Shown: positions 43,559-56,228 of the stretch, piece by piece
Position numbering within the stretch: position 1 is the first letter of the stretch
Layout: every line of letters starts with the position of its first letter
Assembly: GCA_016808115.1 (NCBI GenBank)
Contig: JAEQBH010005300.1
Location: 332,960 to 396,959 of the forward strand
Source of the DNA: Tetrastigma voinierianum
Lineage: Eukaryota > Streptophyta > Magnoliopsida > Vitales > Vitaceae
Reading direction: 5' to 3'
Length of the DNA: 64,000 nt
Translations under genes and position numbers: made by a program
Notes under the pieces: model-generated
What the model saw: the letters and a program-made list of their open reading frames with translations, nothing else
The model's database searches: none
Told to the model about the DNA's origin: nothing

Positions 43559-45473
43559 GGAAATCACCCCACAAAAAATAAAAAACAGAGCTTCCCCTGT
43601 TTCTATGTACATGAAACCCTTTATACGCAAGATTTGTCGGTAGGATAGTTAATTATTTTTCCTTTTTGAAACAGAATGATTATATGTTATCTGGAGTAGG
43701 TTACTGTCTTTAATGTCTAATGGGTTGTTTGATTTTTTTACTTGGAATATAACTTTTATTTGATTGGCTTAATAGTATTAAGCATTAAATTGTTTTTTTT
43801 TTAATATTGTATGTCTATTAAATATTAATTTGTTTGTTTTTTATACTTAAAATCAATATCTTAAACATATTTAAAAAATAATTTAAGTTAGCACTTATTT
43901 GTGTAATGATGTTATTAACTTTATTATTATAAGAAAATGAAAAATATTTGTATAATATATGCATAACATATTAATAGATTTACAAAAAATTAAAATAATA
44001 AAATTATTTTGAAATATTTTATGTGGATTTTAAAATTTCTTTTCTAGATTCTAAAATATGGCTTTTTTTTAAATAAAAAATAAAATATTTTGACATTTTC
44101 TATTCATAAGAATATTTTATAAATTCGAAATAAGTTAAGAAAAAATAAAATAAAATAAAAATAAAGTAACTAAAAGAAAATTGCTTTAAAAAAAAACTCC
44201 AAAAAAAAAAAAAAAAAAAAGCCCCTCTAAAAGTTCTTTTAAGATGATTGATCGTACGCACATTCATGGCGATACACATCCAATCATGTAGATAGTATTC
44301 ATTTTGTATCCATAGGACACTTAAGACTTTAAAACGCATCTATTAAAGAGGAGTCCTTAACTATAACCAAGTCTAACAAGGTGGTTTGGTTAAATAATCT
44401 CAACTAGGATTACATGTAGCACAGAAAAAAAGGTAAGATATTCATACTGTAATGCATGCAGTAATCTTTATACCATTCTTTTTTACTTCTATTTATTTTA
44501 TTTTTTACATATTATATTATAGTATAAAGTTCTTACGGTAAAATTTGATCCTCATTCCATATACCCATCCCATCTTAAGTTATCATGAGTCGGGCCTCAT
44601 ACTATACCATCCATTTTGGACTTCCCGACATCTGTTTGATAGTGAATTTAAGCAAATCAAAAGCATAACAGCTTTTTGTAAATTATTGCTATTTTTTTAG
44701 TAAAAATAAGCACCAAAACTTTCTAATTAACTTTGCATCCAGTATAAAGAGAGGTGAGATGTATAATTGTAATGCATAGTGGTACTAATCCATATTGATT
44801 TGCATAATCGGTTGTGATTCAAAAAATAAATAAACAAAAGTATTAAATTTTTCATTCAGCCACTAAAACTTTTTTTTTTCTTGTATTGACAATTTTTAAA
44901 GTATATTTAATTCATAACCTATAATTTTTTCAAGTGCACTTTGAAGTTCTTTGTGTTTTTTTATTTGCTTTGAAATTTTTAATTATTATTATGACAAAAG
45001 AACAAATCGGTGAATATGAATATATTTAAGTATTTTGATTTTACAGTTATATCAAAAATATTAATAAAATGTGTGCTTTATTTTTTGGGCAAAAAAATAC
45101 TGTAAGCATTATTGTAAAAATATAAAATACCTATTAATAAACTCATAAAGCAAACAAGAATACGGTATAAAGTTAGTTTGTAAGTGTAATAAACATAAAA
45201 TGCGTCAAATGAAATTATTATTTACTAAAATATGATTTGTTACATTTTAAATCAAAATTCAAATAATTTATAAAATTCATTTAAAGTATTTTATTCAGTG
45301 TAATTTTTATTTTATTTTTATCTAGATGAGGGGAATACCCAGAACCCCCAGTGTTTTTCCAATCACTGTTTTGCCTACTGCATACTTGCTTCCTTGAAAG
45401 ATTTTTTATGAAGGTCATTTTCTATCACCTGCTTATTTATGCTTTTCACGACCGAAAGGTGACATTATATATA

Positions 45474-45531
<58 letters not shown>

Positions 45532-47363
45532 TGACACTTATATGAAACAACAAACAATTTCGAAGACATTTTAAAAACACGCTTCAATAATGTTAACAAT
45601 GACATTTATAAAAAGCGACATTTTTGAATTAAGTTTCAATAATCTTAACAATAACTTGAGTATTTTGATAAATCAACTTTTACAAATTGATAAAGTGACG
45701 CATTTAAAAGCATCATCTTTGAACATTTTTTGTAAAATACTATTTATATTTTCTTATCAAAACAATTGAACTTCTTATATAGAAAATAAATGCCTCAAAA
45801 TTGAATCAAATTTTTTACTAATTAAAATGTCATCAAATTTTTTATACAATAGCCAAATTTAAAAATATTATACTATTAATACAACTACTTTGATACAATT
45901 AACACAAATACTTTGATACATTCTAGCATTCTACAAAACATAGTTCAACACAATAATAACTTTCTTTGATTTTTGCATCTTTTTCTCTAACTAATGAATG
46001 ACATATGAATATTTTCTTTGAGCAAATCATTTTCCTTTTTACAACCTGCAAATAAATATAAAAATAATAAAGAACTTGCAAAATATATATGCAATATCAA
46101 TAAACACAGCAATCTGAAATTATAACTTTTATAGCATCTAAAGAAAAAATACTATAACAAAAATAAAAGAAAATATAAATATAAATGAATTGGTAAAACG
46201 AACTTTCTTACAATCACCTACCCACAATTATCACTAAACAAATGAACTTTTTATATTCATCTACCCACGGTTATCACCCAAAGAAATATGTCATAAAATT
46301 ACAATCGAAAGAAATGAAGATCCAACTATTCAATAAAAAGCTAAAAATTACAAGAAAATTGTGCCGATAAATGTTTCAAGATGCATACCCAAAATTTCAT
46401 CAAAAATGATAATTATTAATGAACCAAAGTGGAAGAAACATGAAACATCGATCAAAGCGCACTTCAAAACATCGAATCAAGTTCCATAACCTGTGTTTTG
46501 AAAATCTATAAAATCAAAATCAAATCATTTATCACAAAAGGGAACCTTGTCGTAAAATCAAGAGATCCAATGATTCACATATGCTCGCAAACCCACATCT
46601 TTAATCCAAAAACCCAACCTCCACCCACAAAATTTTGCCCAATAATGATTAAAAAAAAAAAAAAAAACACGTTTCAATTTGGAAAACAGTAGAGCTTTAT
46701 AAATAACGAGAATTTTTATTAAAAGTAAAAATAAAATACTTAGTTAAGATAAATTTCATAAACCAAGCATGAAGATGATCGAATTACCGATCCAAATTTC
46801 CTTTATATAAAAGAGAGAGATTTAGTGCGGTTCAAATTTCATTTTCATTAATAGCATAGATTCAACTTTTTGGAGGGAGAAAATATAGGGTGAGAAAATA
46901 AGAATAAAAAATAAAATAAGTTTTTAAATAATTAAAATAAACTACAATTTTTGTTGTCCTATGTTGCACTCTTCCTTAAGTTTTTTTCTTTGGACTCGAT
47001 TTTTCAAAGATGTACTAATTTTTAAAATAAATAAATACTATTTAATATGAACAAAAAACAAATATAATTTACATTGTAAGAGTATATATTTTATCTATTT
47101 TGTTATAATAAAGTTTCTGAAAGAAAAGGACAAGTGATATTTTCAAATTTTTGAATTATTTTAAAAATATAATTCAATATAAATTAAGAATTCAATAAAT
47201 TAAAATTTTTACCATAAGTTTTAAAATATTTAAAACTATTTTATGAAACAGTTATGAATAACTTTTTTTTTTTAAAAAACAAACCTTAAAGTTGGGGATG
47301 TTCAGATTTATTTATATTATATTAATTTTTAAGAATCTAAATTTATTAGAAATATTTGATAAG
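43559..47363. other. AT-rich intergenic region
   Basis: The first ~330 bp are the shared DUF1262 3' flank. The remainder is very AT-rich, with long A and T runs (for example 44202-44220), no recognised gene and no clear retroelement domain. Confidence 0.6.
45475..45526. repeat. (TA)n microsatellite
   Basis: An uninterrupted TA dinucleotide run of about 26 repeats. The 64-codon frame across it (45351-45545, ending in IYIYIY) is an artefact. Confidence 0.95.
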
Positions 47364-47696
47364 CAATGTTTTTAAAATTAGAACGAAGATCGAATCGTAA
47401 AAGTTATCGATTCATGGTTCATTTGTCAACCGACGGCTCAAATCAGCGACAATAACCAGCGACACTGGCAACATAATTAATATATTATTTAAAAATAAAA
47501 TAAGAGGTAAATGGATTTGACCAATTCAACCGATTCAATCGTCATTTGATCTGCCTCGACTCGCCCAATCGGGGCTTCGGCCTCAACCGGTTCAAAGAAG
47601 AAAACGATTTTAACCTTCGAATCAATATATCAGTTTTATGCCGACCATGGTCCAACCAATCGAACCGGTAGATTCCGGTCTGGTTTTTAAAACATT
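47364..47696. mobile_element. MITE-like element (candidate)
   Basis: The ends are inverted: AATGTTTTTAAAATTAGAAC at the left, and at the right a sequence whose complement is AATGTTTTAAAAACCAGACC. The interior (~330 bp) is far less AT-rich than its surroundings and contains CAACCGGTTC and GAACCGGTAG-type strings common in plant non-autonomous DNA elements. The target duplication is not resolved. Confidence 0.45.
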
Positions 47697-49080
47697 TTTT
47701 ATAAGTCTTTTAAAAATATTATTACTTAACAAAAAAAACTATAACTAAAAACATACTCAAATAAAAAAAAAAAGATTACTAAGGAAAAAGGAATTTAGTT
47801 AAAACAAATGTAAAAATAACTTAAAATAACTTATTTTTTAAATTTCATCTTAAAGGAAAATATAAAACTAAAATTATTTATTTTAAATTAAATATTAAAT
47901 AATTTTAAAATCGGGAGCAATAAGTTTTTTTATTTTTAATAAACATTTTTAACTAAAAAATGATAACAGTTTTTTTGTTGATCTAATAATGAAAAATAAA
48001 GTAATAGATAAATTGGAAAATTAATATTATATATCGTAAGTTAATACATATTTGATCAATTCATTTAAAAAATTGGAAAGCTCACTGTGGCTTGAAGAAC
48101 CTAACCAAGCGAGGGGGCGAATCGGTTTTCTCAAAACTTTTTCGCACAATAATAAGAAATCTTCAATTTAATGCACAACAATAGATAAAGATAAGGATAG
48201 AGAAACAAAACACCGGATTTAAAGCGGTGTTCGCACACTTCGCTCTTACATCCACTTCTCCTCAACCTTCAACCGGCGAGGGTTCCACTAGTGGCAAGGA
48301 CACCAAATCCCTCAAATTATAGGCTATTCAGGCGTGACAGACACAAAAAAACAATCCGAATAAAGCTACGAGGATACAGTTCAAATCCAAACTTAGAGAA
48401 CTGTCTGGATTGATCTCAATAAAAAATGATTTGCAGCAAATTGCTTGACCATCCAAGTCTTCTACCATATTCCCCAATGCCAAAACGAGAAGAGGGAGTA
48501 GCTCTCTTCGTGCTCTCCTTTGGACAGCTACCTCTAAGGGCCTGCTCAGCCTAAAGGTCGCCCCAACATGGCATATAACAGGGTCGCGATAGGGACTCCA
48601 AAGGCAAATAAGATTTCGGGTTCCCAATGTAAAGATACGAATCCTCATTACTTTAATTATAATTCACTTCACTTAAATCATAATCAGACTCCCTCACTCT
48701 ATTCGAAAGTACAAATCGAGCATTTTGTTATTAAATACTTGCCATCTCCCACGTTAAGATTACATATACCCATTGATTAAATTAATTTATCATAGTTTTA
48801 TTTTAATCAATACCCGATAATTACCTTTGGAGACCTCCATTTAACTTATTTGATATATCGGATTAAAAATCCACCGTAAGGCTGGCATAATCAAACTTAG
48901 TGTTATCCTCAAGGGGTATCATCAATCCAATTAACAAGACGTGGTTCCATTAATAATTAATATTCATTATACAATTAATGCAAAAATTTATCCAACTCAT
49001 CGAGATTATTGGATCTATAAATATTCCCACTCTTTATGAATCAAAATAACTAACAATAAATGCATCGTGTCTATTAATTA
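47697..49080. other. Unclassified repeat-like DNA
   Basis: 47697-48060 is AT-rich with nothing visible. 48070-48310 reads like the edge of an LTR element (CGGTGTTCGCACACTTCGCTC then CTACATCCACTTCTCC-like), but I could not find coding domains or paired LTRs. 48850-49080 appears to be continuous with 51143 onward, split by the solo LTR. Confidence 0.3.
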
Positions 49081-51137
49081 TGTGACGCCCAAACTCCTGG
49101 GTCCCAGCGATTTCACCCGCCAACCCGTGAATAAGTGCATGTTATTACCCGACGCTACTGTGGAAAATCGAAAGGGGTAGTCTCCTTTGTACGGGGAGAG
49201 TTTACCTAAATACAATACTCGGCATGAAACCCGTCCCAAGGGGCCCAATATAATCACAACATGAGTAAAACGACACCTACTGGGCTCAATAACTATACTC
49301 ATCATGATAGAACAACTATATCCAATAGTTTCAAAAGAGTTAATCATTCTCTTTATACAACACATATATTAAAAATTCTAAAACTCTAATACATGTATAT
49401 ACAATCACAAACCAAAGCCACAATCCCGCTTTTTCTTCTAAAATGTACTCTATGACGCGTCAGTTTCACTCTCGCCGCCTCCCGTACTGCAAAAATATAA
49501 TATCCCTCACCGTGGTGAGCTAATGTACCAAGAGGAATCACCTGGTGCCGCTACTCTCCACCTGCCAAGACATGCACGCTCCAAATAACCACACATTCAA
49601 GCAAATACATGATCCTACTTGAATGTCTACATGATCAACTTATACCCCGAGTCCTCACCGACTCCCTCACACCTGCCTAAGCCATGTATGAGAAAACATC
49701 TTTTTCAAAACAATTTTTGTTGTTTTCGAAACTATACTACCAAGTATCTGCGAAAATATGGGACTACCCTCCGAGCGAACACCAAGCAGAACCTTCCGAA
49801 ATGGCCACGGCCCTTATCCGAATGACCATGGACCGTCTCCCAACCCCATTCTCCTCGGGAATTCATCCCGGTGAAATTCCTTCAAAAACGTTGCTTTTTC
49901 TTTTCAATTTTTCCATGTCATGCACTCACTCCAATTTCTAGGCTACCCCAAGCAAGGCATATGAAATGCATTTATGTGATGTCATTTCGATAACTCATAT
50001 AACACATGCAAATATGTAAACGTGCACATATCCACATAATATCCAATCACACAATCATGTCATGTAATTAATCAATTCATACATCAAAATTAGCTCACTT
50101 GGGCTAATGATCAAACACGAGCAATTCCACTTTGAATCACTTCCGAATCTAACGCATATTTTCACAAAAATTATTTTGTGATTACTATTTAACAAGAAAC
50201 CCCAAAGTTATTGTTCCTATCAAAACACAATTCTATCTGCCACTTTGTGAACCTCGTATTTCTCTCGCGATTCGGCCTCATACACATCAAAAGCACACAT
50301 TTTCACATCAATGCCCAAACTAGGAACCCACATCAGTCACCCTCGCGGACAACACTACCGTCCACATGGGTTTCAAAAATTGAACACCCTGCTCCAAGCT
50401 TTGAACCGATCAACAAACGACCCCTCACGCCTCATTCAACGTTGTAGAAACATTGTAAATACACTTAAACGAAGAATAAACTCAAGTAAGGGAGGTCCCC
50501 TACCTCTCGGAGTTTGAGTAAACCCTAAATTGTGCACCCACGCTAAGCTCCCTCCGCGTATAGCCTTCTTTCCTTCTTGCTCCGAAGACTGCCGACCCGC
50601 CTGATCTTCCACGATTCTGTGAGAGGGCGTGGTTTGCCTCTCACTAAAAACCAAACGAAAATGGCTACTGTCTCCTCCCCTGCTTTTCACGTTTTTGGTC
50701 TTGTTTTAATGAAGAAGAACACTATTTACTGTTTTGTCTTATTATCATTTAAATCTTTTCCTTTAATACCAATCATGTCCTTCTTTTCCCCGCTGACATT
50801 CTGCAAGACTATTCTCGGCCGGGCCCATTTTCATCATTTCTACTCATACCACTTACGGCACATGAGTACTTGTTATATGTGACTTTCGTAACATCGGGGT
50901 AAAATCGCTTTATCTAAGACCCGAACCGTGAAGCCTCAGTGTGCCAACTCCGACCGTCTCGACCTCATGAAATTTTACGTGCTAGCTAGATTTCGTGAGA
51001 CGATTCCAACGGTGAAACCCGTTTCGTCATCCGAGATCTAGAGAATAAATTACGGATTTTTAACTGAAATTACAATTTTGTAATCGAAATTACGATTTTG
51101 CCCTTTTTCCATAAATTGGAATTTCTTGGGTCTTACA
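49081..51137 (+). repeat. Gypsy solo LTR (G4) with perfect target duplication
   Basis: It starts TGTGACGCCCAAACTCCTGG and ends TTGGGTCTTACA (2,057 bp). The 5 bp AATTA occurs directly on both sides (49076-49080 and 51138-51142), so both borders are exact. Internal landmarks match G2 and G3: ATGAGTAAAACGACACC (49261), CTACCCTCCGAGCG (49764), CTCTCGGAGTTTGAGTAAAC (50505) and CATCCGAGATCTAGAGAATA (51029). No internal region is present. Confidence 0.9.
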
Positions 51138-51142
51138 AATTA

Positions 51143-52490
51143 TCTTGAGATTAAGAGTTATAGTATTCATAATAACCATGAAGTATTAATTATTTTATGT
51201 GTCAGTATAAAATAATTACCCCAAGTTGGTCACATTCAATACATACTAGCACAAGAAGTTGGAACTAAGTCATTCTTCTTGTAGTCGTAAGGCGGTGCAC
51301 TCACTCCGGTCTTCAGGCTACAATCTTACCAATGGTGTGTCAAATTCCATTTAGACTAACAAGAACCGATGATTTGATCTTCTGTGCTTAAGCCGAACTC
51401 TACACACCAAATCATCTACTATGTAGAATAAAAGACACACATGCATGATATTTAAATGCAAACATAGCTCATGTAGATTCTCATTGAAATGAAATAACAT
51501 AATTTTATTAAAATAAAATAAATATCCATAACAATAAAATGATTTTTGATATATATAAATTCTTAACAACAACTCTAACTCCGAGCCTTCTTCTTTATTA
51601 TTAATTTGGATTAGTGGCTCCACCCGCTTTTCACAAATCTCTTCAAATTATACACACTTGAAGTTTTTTCACTTTTAAGTACAAGTAGACACCTCTAAAG
51701 ACTCGCATAAGTTTCAAATACAACTCAAGTTTGATTAACACAAGTGTGCACTCTGGGGACATGCAAATGTAATGAATGCACTCACACCAAGGTTTGAGAA
51801 ATGATTCACAAGGGATGATGATCGAGGGATATTCAACAAGTGTTCCAACACTTAAGTGATCCCCACACTCTATTTATGGGAGCTGGAATCCCAGAGCTTT
51901 TAAGTTGCTAACCGGTCGATCAAACGGTCAATCACAAGGGAAATGATAATTGAGAGGATATTTAACAAGTGTCTTACCACTTGCTTAACCCTCTACACTC
52001 TATTTATGTAGTGGAACTGATAGCTTTTAAGTTGCTGGAACCGTGACGATCAAATCGTATTGACCGCTAAGTATACTAGTCGTTTATAGCAATTGAAATA
52101 TAACCGTTAGGGGAATCGATCGATCAGTTCAACCAACCGGTCGATCGTTTGTATGAATCGATCGATCGTTTATATTAACTGAACGACCGTTTCACTGGTG
52201 TGCACCAATCAATCGACCGTTTCACTGGTGTGCACCAATCAATCGACCGTTTAGACCAACCGGTCGACCGTTTTAGGTCTACCAAAATGGATTACTACTG
52301 CATCTAACTTATCAATCAATCGGTCGACAACCCAGTCGACCGTTTCACTAGTGTGTACTAAATCCGCCGACCGCGTTTAGACCAACCAAATAACCTGCTT
52401 CGGGACTATAAAACCGGACGGCCATCGCATCTAAAAGGTCAACAACCGATCGATCAAGCCTTATGGTCCACACCAATCGGCTGACCGTTG
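51143..52490. repeat. Unclassified repeat with GGTCGACC/CGACCGTTT motifs
   Basis: No coding domain is visible. From about 51907 to 52500 the strings CGGTCGATC, CGACCGTTT and GGTCGACC recur every 20-40 bp, including the palindrome CGGTCGACCG (near 52262) and a 30-bp tandem duplication (52184-52213 and 52214-52243). Two near copies of a ~120-bp stretch with CACTCTATTTATG lie at 51850-51915 and 51980-52040. It is probably LTR or non-autonomous element DNA. Confidence 0.5.
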
Positions 52491-53500
52491 TAATGCTCCG
52501 AAAAATACGGTAACATTTTTATAACATGCTTTAGTATAAAATAAATTAAATTGTATTTTTCCTGCTTAAATTGCTAAAAACGAAAAATGATTAAAGAAAA
52601 ACCCCTAAAATTATATATGAGTCGATAAATTTGGTAAAAATGTCAAATTGTAACCCAACGGTCATAAAACGGAAGTTAATAAAATGTCAATGTGAGAATA
52701 TTGAGAAGTGTAATGTCAAATAGGAGAATACGAGGTCTGCTCCAAAAACGGCAAAATACGATTTAAAATACGCCAGCCAAACATGGCCTTTTACACATAA
52801 AATTGATAAAACCAAAATTTGGTCTTAGAAGGAGATCATTTTTGGGCATTCACATTTGAGAGCTGTGGTTCTCTGCGCTTTTGAGAAATGACAAACTCAT
52901 CGTATTGGATTGTCCCTCATTTTATTCCAAGATTCCGCAAAGAAAGTTGGAAGGAAAAGCAACAAGGAAAATAAGAGAATACAAGGTAAAAAGGGAAGCT
53001 TGGTTTCCGTTGCAAGAGAATCAAGGGTTAGAAACTTCTTCCTAATTCAATATTTGTTTGTTTTAGGTTTGTATTGTTAGCTTTCAAGGTGTATTGTGGT
53101 TTGATTGGTGTTGAGGAATTGCAGATAAAGGAAATATTGGGTTTTTAGGAGATGTCAAGCCAAAATTTTCCAAAAACACATGTTTTCGTTTTAGCCATAA
53201 CTTGTCATCACTCATCTAAATTGAGTTATTCAAATTTTTTGGTAAACTACTTCTAGAAGAACAAATCTCCCTTAAATAAGTAAATTTGGACTTAAAATTG
53301 GCCAAGGTGAGGCTCTATTTTCGTCAATTTCGTTCGCTCTAATACGCTTTTGGTGTTTCTAATAGTTTTGGTATTTAGGTCATAAGTTGAGTTTCACTTT
53401 ATCCAAATTGAGTAATTCAAATTTGGTAAACTCAAAATTCGAGAGAACAAATTTTCCCTAAAATAAGGTATTTAAATTTAGACCTCATTAGGACCCGTAA
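52491..53500 (+). repeat. Gypsy LTR fragment (TGTAATGCTCC family)
   Basis: It begins TGTAATGCTCCGAAAAATACGG, equivalent to the minus-strand LTR start TGTAACGCCCCAAAAATACC at 6464. It then has the long AT-rich body with repeated CTAAATTGAGTTATTCAAATT and CCAAATTGAGTAATTCAAATT (53217 and 53402). The 3' end is not defined; copia sequence starts at about 53490. Confidence 0.5.
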
Positions 53501-54992
53501 ATTCGTCTTAAAAGGGAGCTCGCTGGGGCAAATTCTCGGTTCTGCACAAAATAAAATAGTCTTGGATGTTTATAACATATCTGGAGTTTTGCAATCCACA
53601 CCAATACCAAGATCAGTAAAATCCAGATTATGAATGATTTCATTCTTTGCCAATCTTTGTGTACTTTCACTGCACATATGACCCAAGCGTTTATGTCACG
53701 AGTAAGTTGAACTTTCTTCCACTAAACCACGTTTAGTAATATTATGATGCAAGGTCAATAGAGTCTCACCAAAAAGATTATCAAATTGTTATTTATATAA
53801 ACCATCACAAACAACACCAGAACCAATCAAATGATTATGCTTAAACAAATTAAAACATCCATTTCCAAATTTAAAAGAATACCTTATTGTATCAAGTTTT
53901 GACAAAGAAAATAAATTATGAGAAACATAAGGAACATAAAGAGTTTGTAAAAGATCTAAGTGATGTCCAGTTTCTAATATCAAACAATAAGTCCTGATGG
54001 TTTAATTGGACTCTTGACTCGATTCCCCAAGAGCGGCAAAGCTTTCATTTGGCGCTATGGGTTTGACGTAAGGAATCCCTGCATTATATTAAAAACATGA
54101 GTGGTGCAACCAGAATCAATCCTCCTCCGGCATACAGAGAAGAAACTTCTGCCAAATTTGATTTGAAAACACAAAATTTCAAAGCACTAGCTTACTCTCT
54201 ACTTTCGAACCATGCTTTACGTTCCAGGCAATGTTTTGATATATTTGCGGTTTTCCATAGAAGGAGATTCATCCTTCTTGTGTCTTTCTTCTTATGGATT
54301 TCGGGCTTGATGCACTTATTAACCTTTGATGGTCCTTTTTATTGCCCTTATAATTCTTCTTTCCTAGTTTCCTTTTACTTCCTGGTTAACCCATGAGATT
54401 TATTGAATGAGTTCTTTTTTTCTCAAGTCTTGCTTTCTCTTGAATGTGCAAAGTTTGCAATTCTGTCACATTCCATTTATCCTTAATAGTGTTGTAATTT
54501 ATTTGGAGTGGATCGTACTAAGGAGGCAAAGAATTCATAATGAATGTCCCTAGAAAACTCTCATTCACTTTCAATCCCATGGATTCTAATCTTCTTGTTG
54601 TGTTAATAATTTCAGTGACATGCTCATGCATGGTACAAGAACCATCAAACTTCATGGTAGTTAACGTACCCATCAGTGTCCTAGCAACTGGATTATCAAC
54701 AATGCCAGATTGGGACATACTTTGTATTATAGATTCCACAAAATTCTGAAGTGTTGTTTGTTTTGGAGTATCGTTGACTTGATGTTTTCTACCATTAAGA
54801 AATCCGCATGAACAATAAGATTAGTTTGTTTGATCTTTCCCAAGCATTATAAATAGATTTTTGTTTGACGGTGCTAGTATTTGTAATAGCAGTGGGCTTA
54901 TCATGTAGTAATGTCAAATTAAGATCTAGAACAACTAAGTGAAACTAAATATGTTCAGACCATTTAGAAAAATTAATCCCATTGAACTTCAT
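53490..54992 (-). pseudogene. Ty1/copia gag/protease remnant (Copia C), minus strand
   Basis: From the ATG at 54992 the minus strand begins MKFNGINFSKWSEHI and continues with KSIYNAWERSNK, then VNESFLGTFIMNSLPP (about 54520-54570): a copia gag of the UBN2 type. Further left, LLQTLYVPYVSHNLFSLSKL (about 53880-53950) marks the protease to GAG-pre-integrase junction. Stops and frameshifts occur, and everything downstream of this is missing at the junction with the gypsy LTR fragment. Confidence 0.75.
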
Positions 54993-56228
54993 AATGGACG
55001 AAGCTTGGGAGTGAAGAGAAACAGTGCCCAACACTATAAATAAATAGAATGGTTCATACTTTGAGTCATAAAATGAACGTGTAATAGACAACATTTAAAT
55101 AAACATAAATGTACGTTGATATTCTCCTTTGGGTGAACCAACAATGTACAACTCATAATTGATGCTTATCATTATTGTTTAAATTTCACGTAATTGGTAA
55201 TTAAATATACTTTAATTAGACATCTTTGTAATCTTTGGATATACTAAACACATCTAACCAAATATATTAATCAATCACTCTGATATTCATGATTATAAAA
55301 TAACTAATCAAACTTTGGGTGATCCATATATATCTTATAATCAGTGAATTTCAATTTTTGGAAAATCCATATCATTATGTCATCTCAATAATAGCGTCAC
55401 GTAATTATAGGTAGTTGAATTTTTTTTAATTTGATGCCTAAAGAAACACTCTAATTTGGTCACTTTGATGGCTAACAAATTACTCATAGTATGTATAGTC
55501 TCCTGAATTTTCTGAGTCATTGGATCGTCGAAACATCAACTCAAGCCGCATGCACTCCACAAAATAAACAAGAGAGCGTGCGGGCCACGCCTTCGATGCC
55601 AAAGCCGCTTCTCAGGATCTAGAGAGAGAAATCAATCCAGACAAATAAGAGAATCTTTACCTTCTATAAGGCCACCCCTCTCTCTCATGAAGGAGGGTTG
55701 TTGTCCGCTTTATATAAGAGGTAGGTGATTCCTTTCCGAAACGAAAGGGGAAGGGAGCGCTTTTTGTTCGCGTGTTATGACATGTTCTTCCCTTTATATA
55801 GCCAAATTGCCCTTATCTTTTGCGTTTGACCGCCATTAGGAAGGTTACGTGTGCGACTCATGGGTGGTTATTTGTTTAAGCTAAGGAAGGTCAGCCGCCT
55901 TCTTAAAGATGGTAGCCAGTCAAGAAGGATTATGCTTCAGCATTATGTGTCTCCTCCTACGAGGGAAGAGGTTTCAGTCTCGGCCTTTGTAAATGCATTA
56001 AGGATTTGTTCGTAGATTGGGCCCCTGTAGGTTTTAGTTTTAGGCCTGTAGGTTGATTGGGTCATTGACCTATAGGATGGTGTCTCGTTAAGTCCTGCAC
56101 AGGATCTGGTCGTGCCCACTACATTCAATAAAGATGACATCAAAATGTAAAGTGACAATACATGTAAAGCACAATACACACTAAACTTTATAAGATTCAT
56201 AATCATAACAAACAAGAAAATTGATGGT
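54993..56228. other. Copia C leader/LTR region and unclassified repeat
   Basis: 54993-55510 should hold the PBS and 5' LTR of Copia C on the minus strand; it is AT-rich and contains TATATATC-type strings, but no LTR borders could be set. 55530-56200 is GC-richer, with a likely TATA-like CTTTATATAAGAGG (55709) and no coding domain. The 90-codon minus frame at 55943-56215 matches nothing I recognise. Confidence 0.35.

Noticed and set aside
45351..45545. Open frame ending in alternating Ile-Tyr
   Set aside because: The C-terminal half is a translated TA microsatellite.
54097..54396. 99-codon plus-strand frame with hydrophobic stretches
   Set aside because: It is antisense to the gag/protease region of Copia C.
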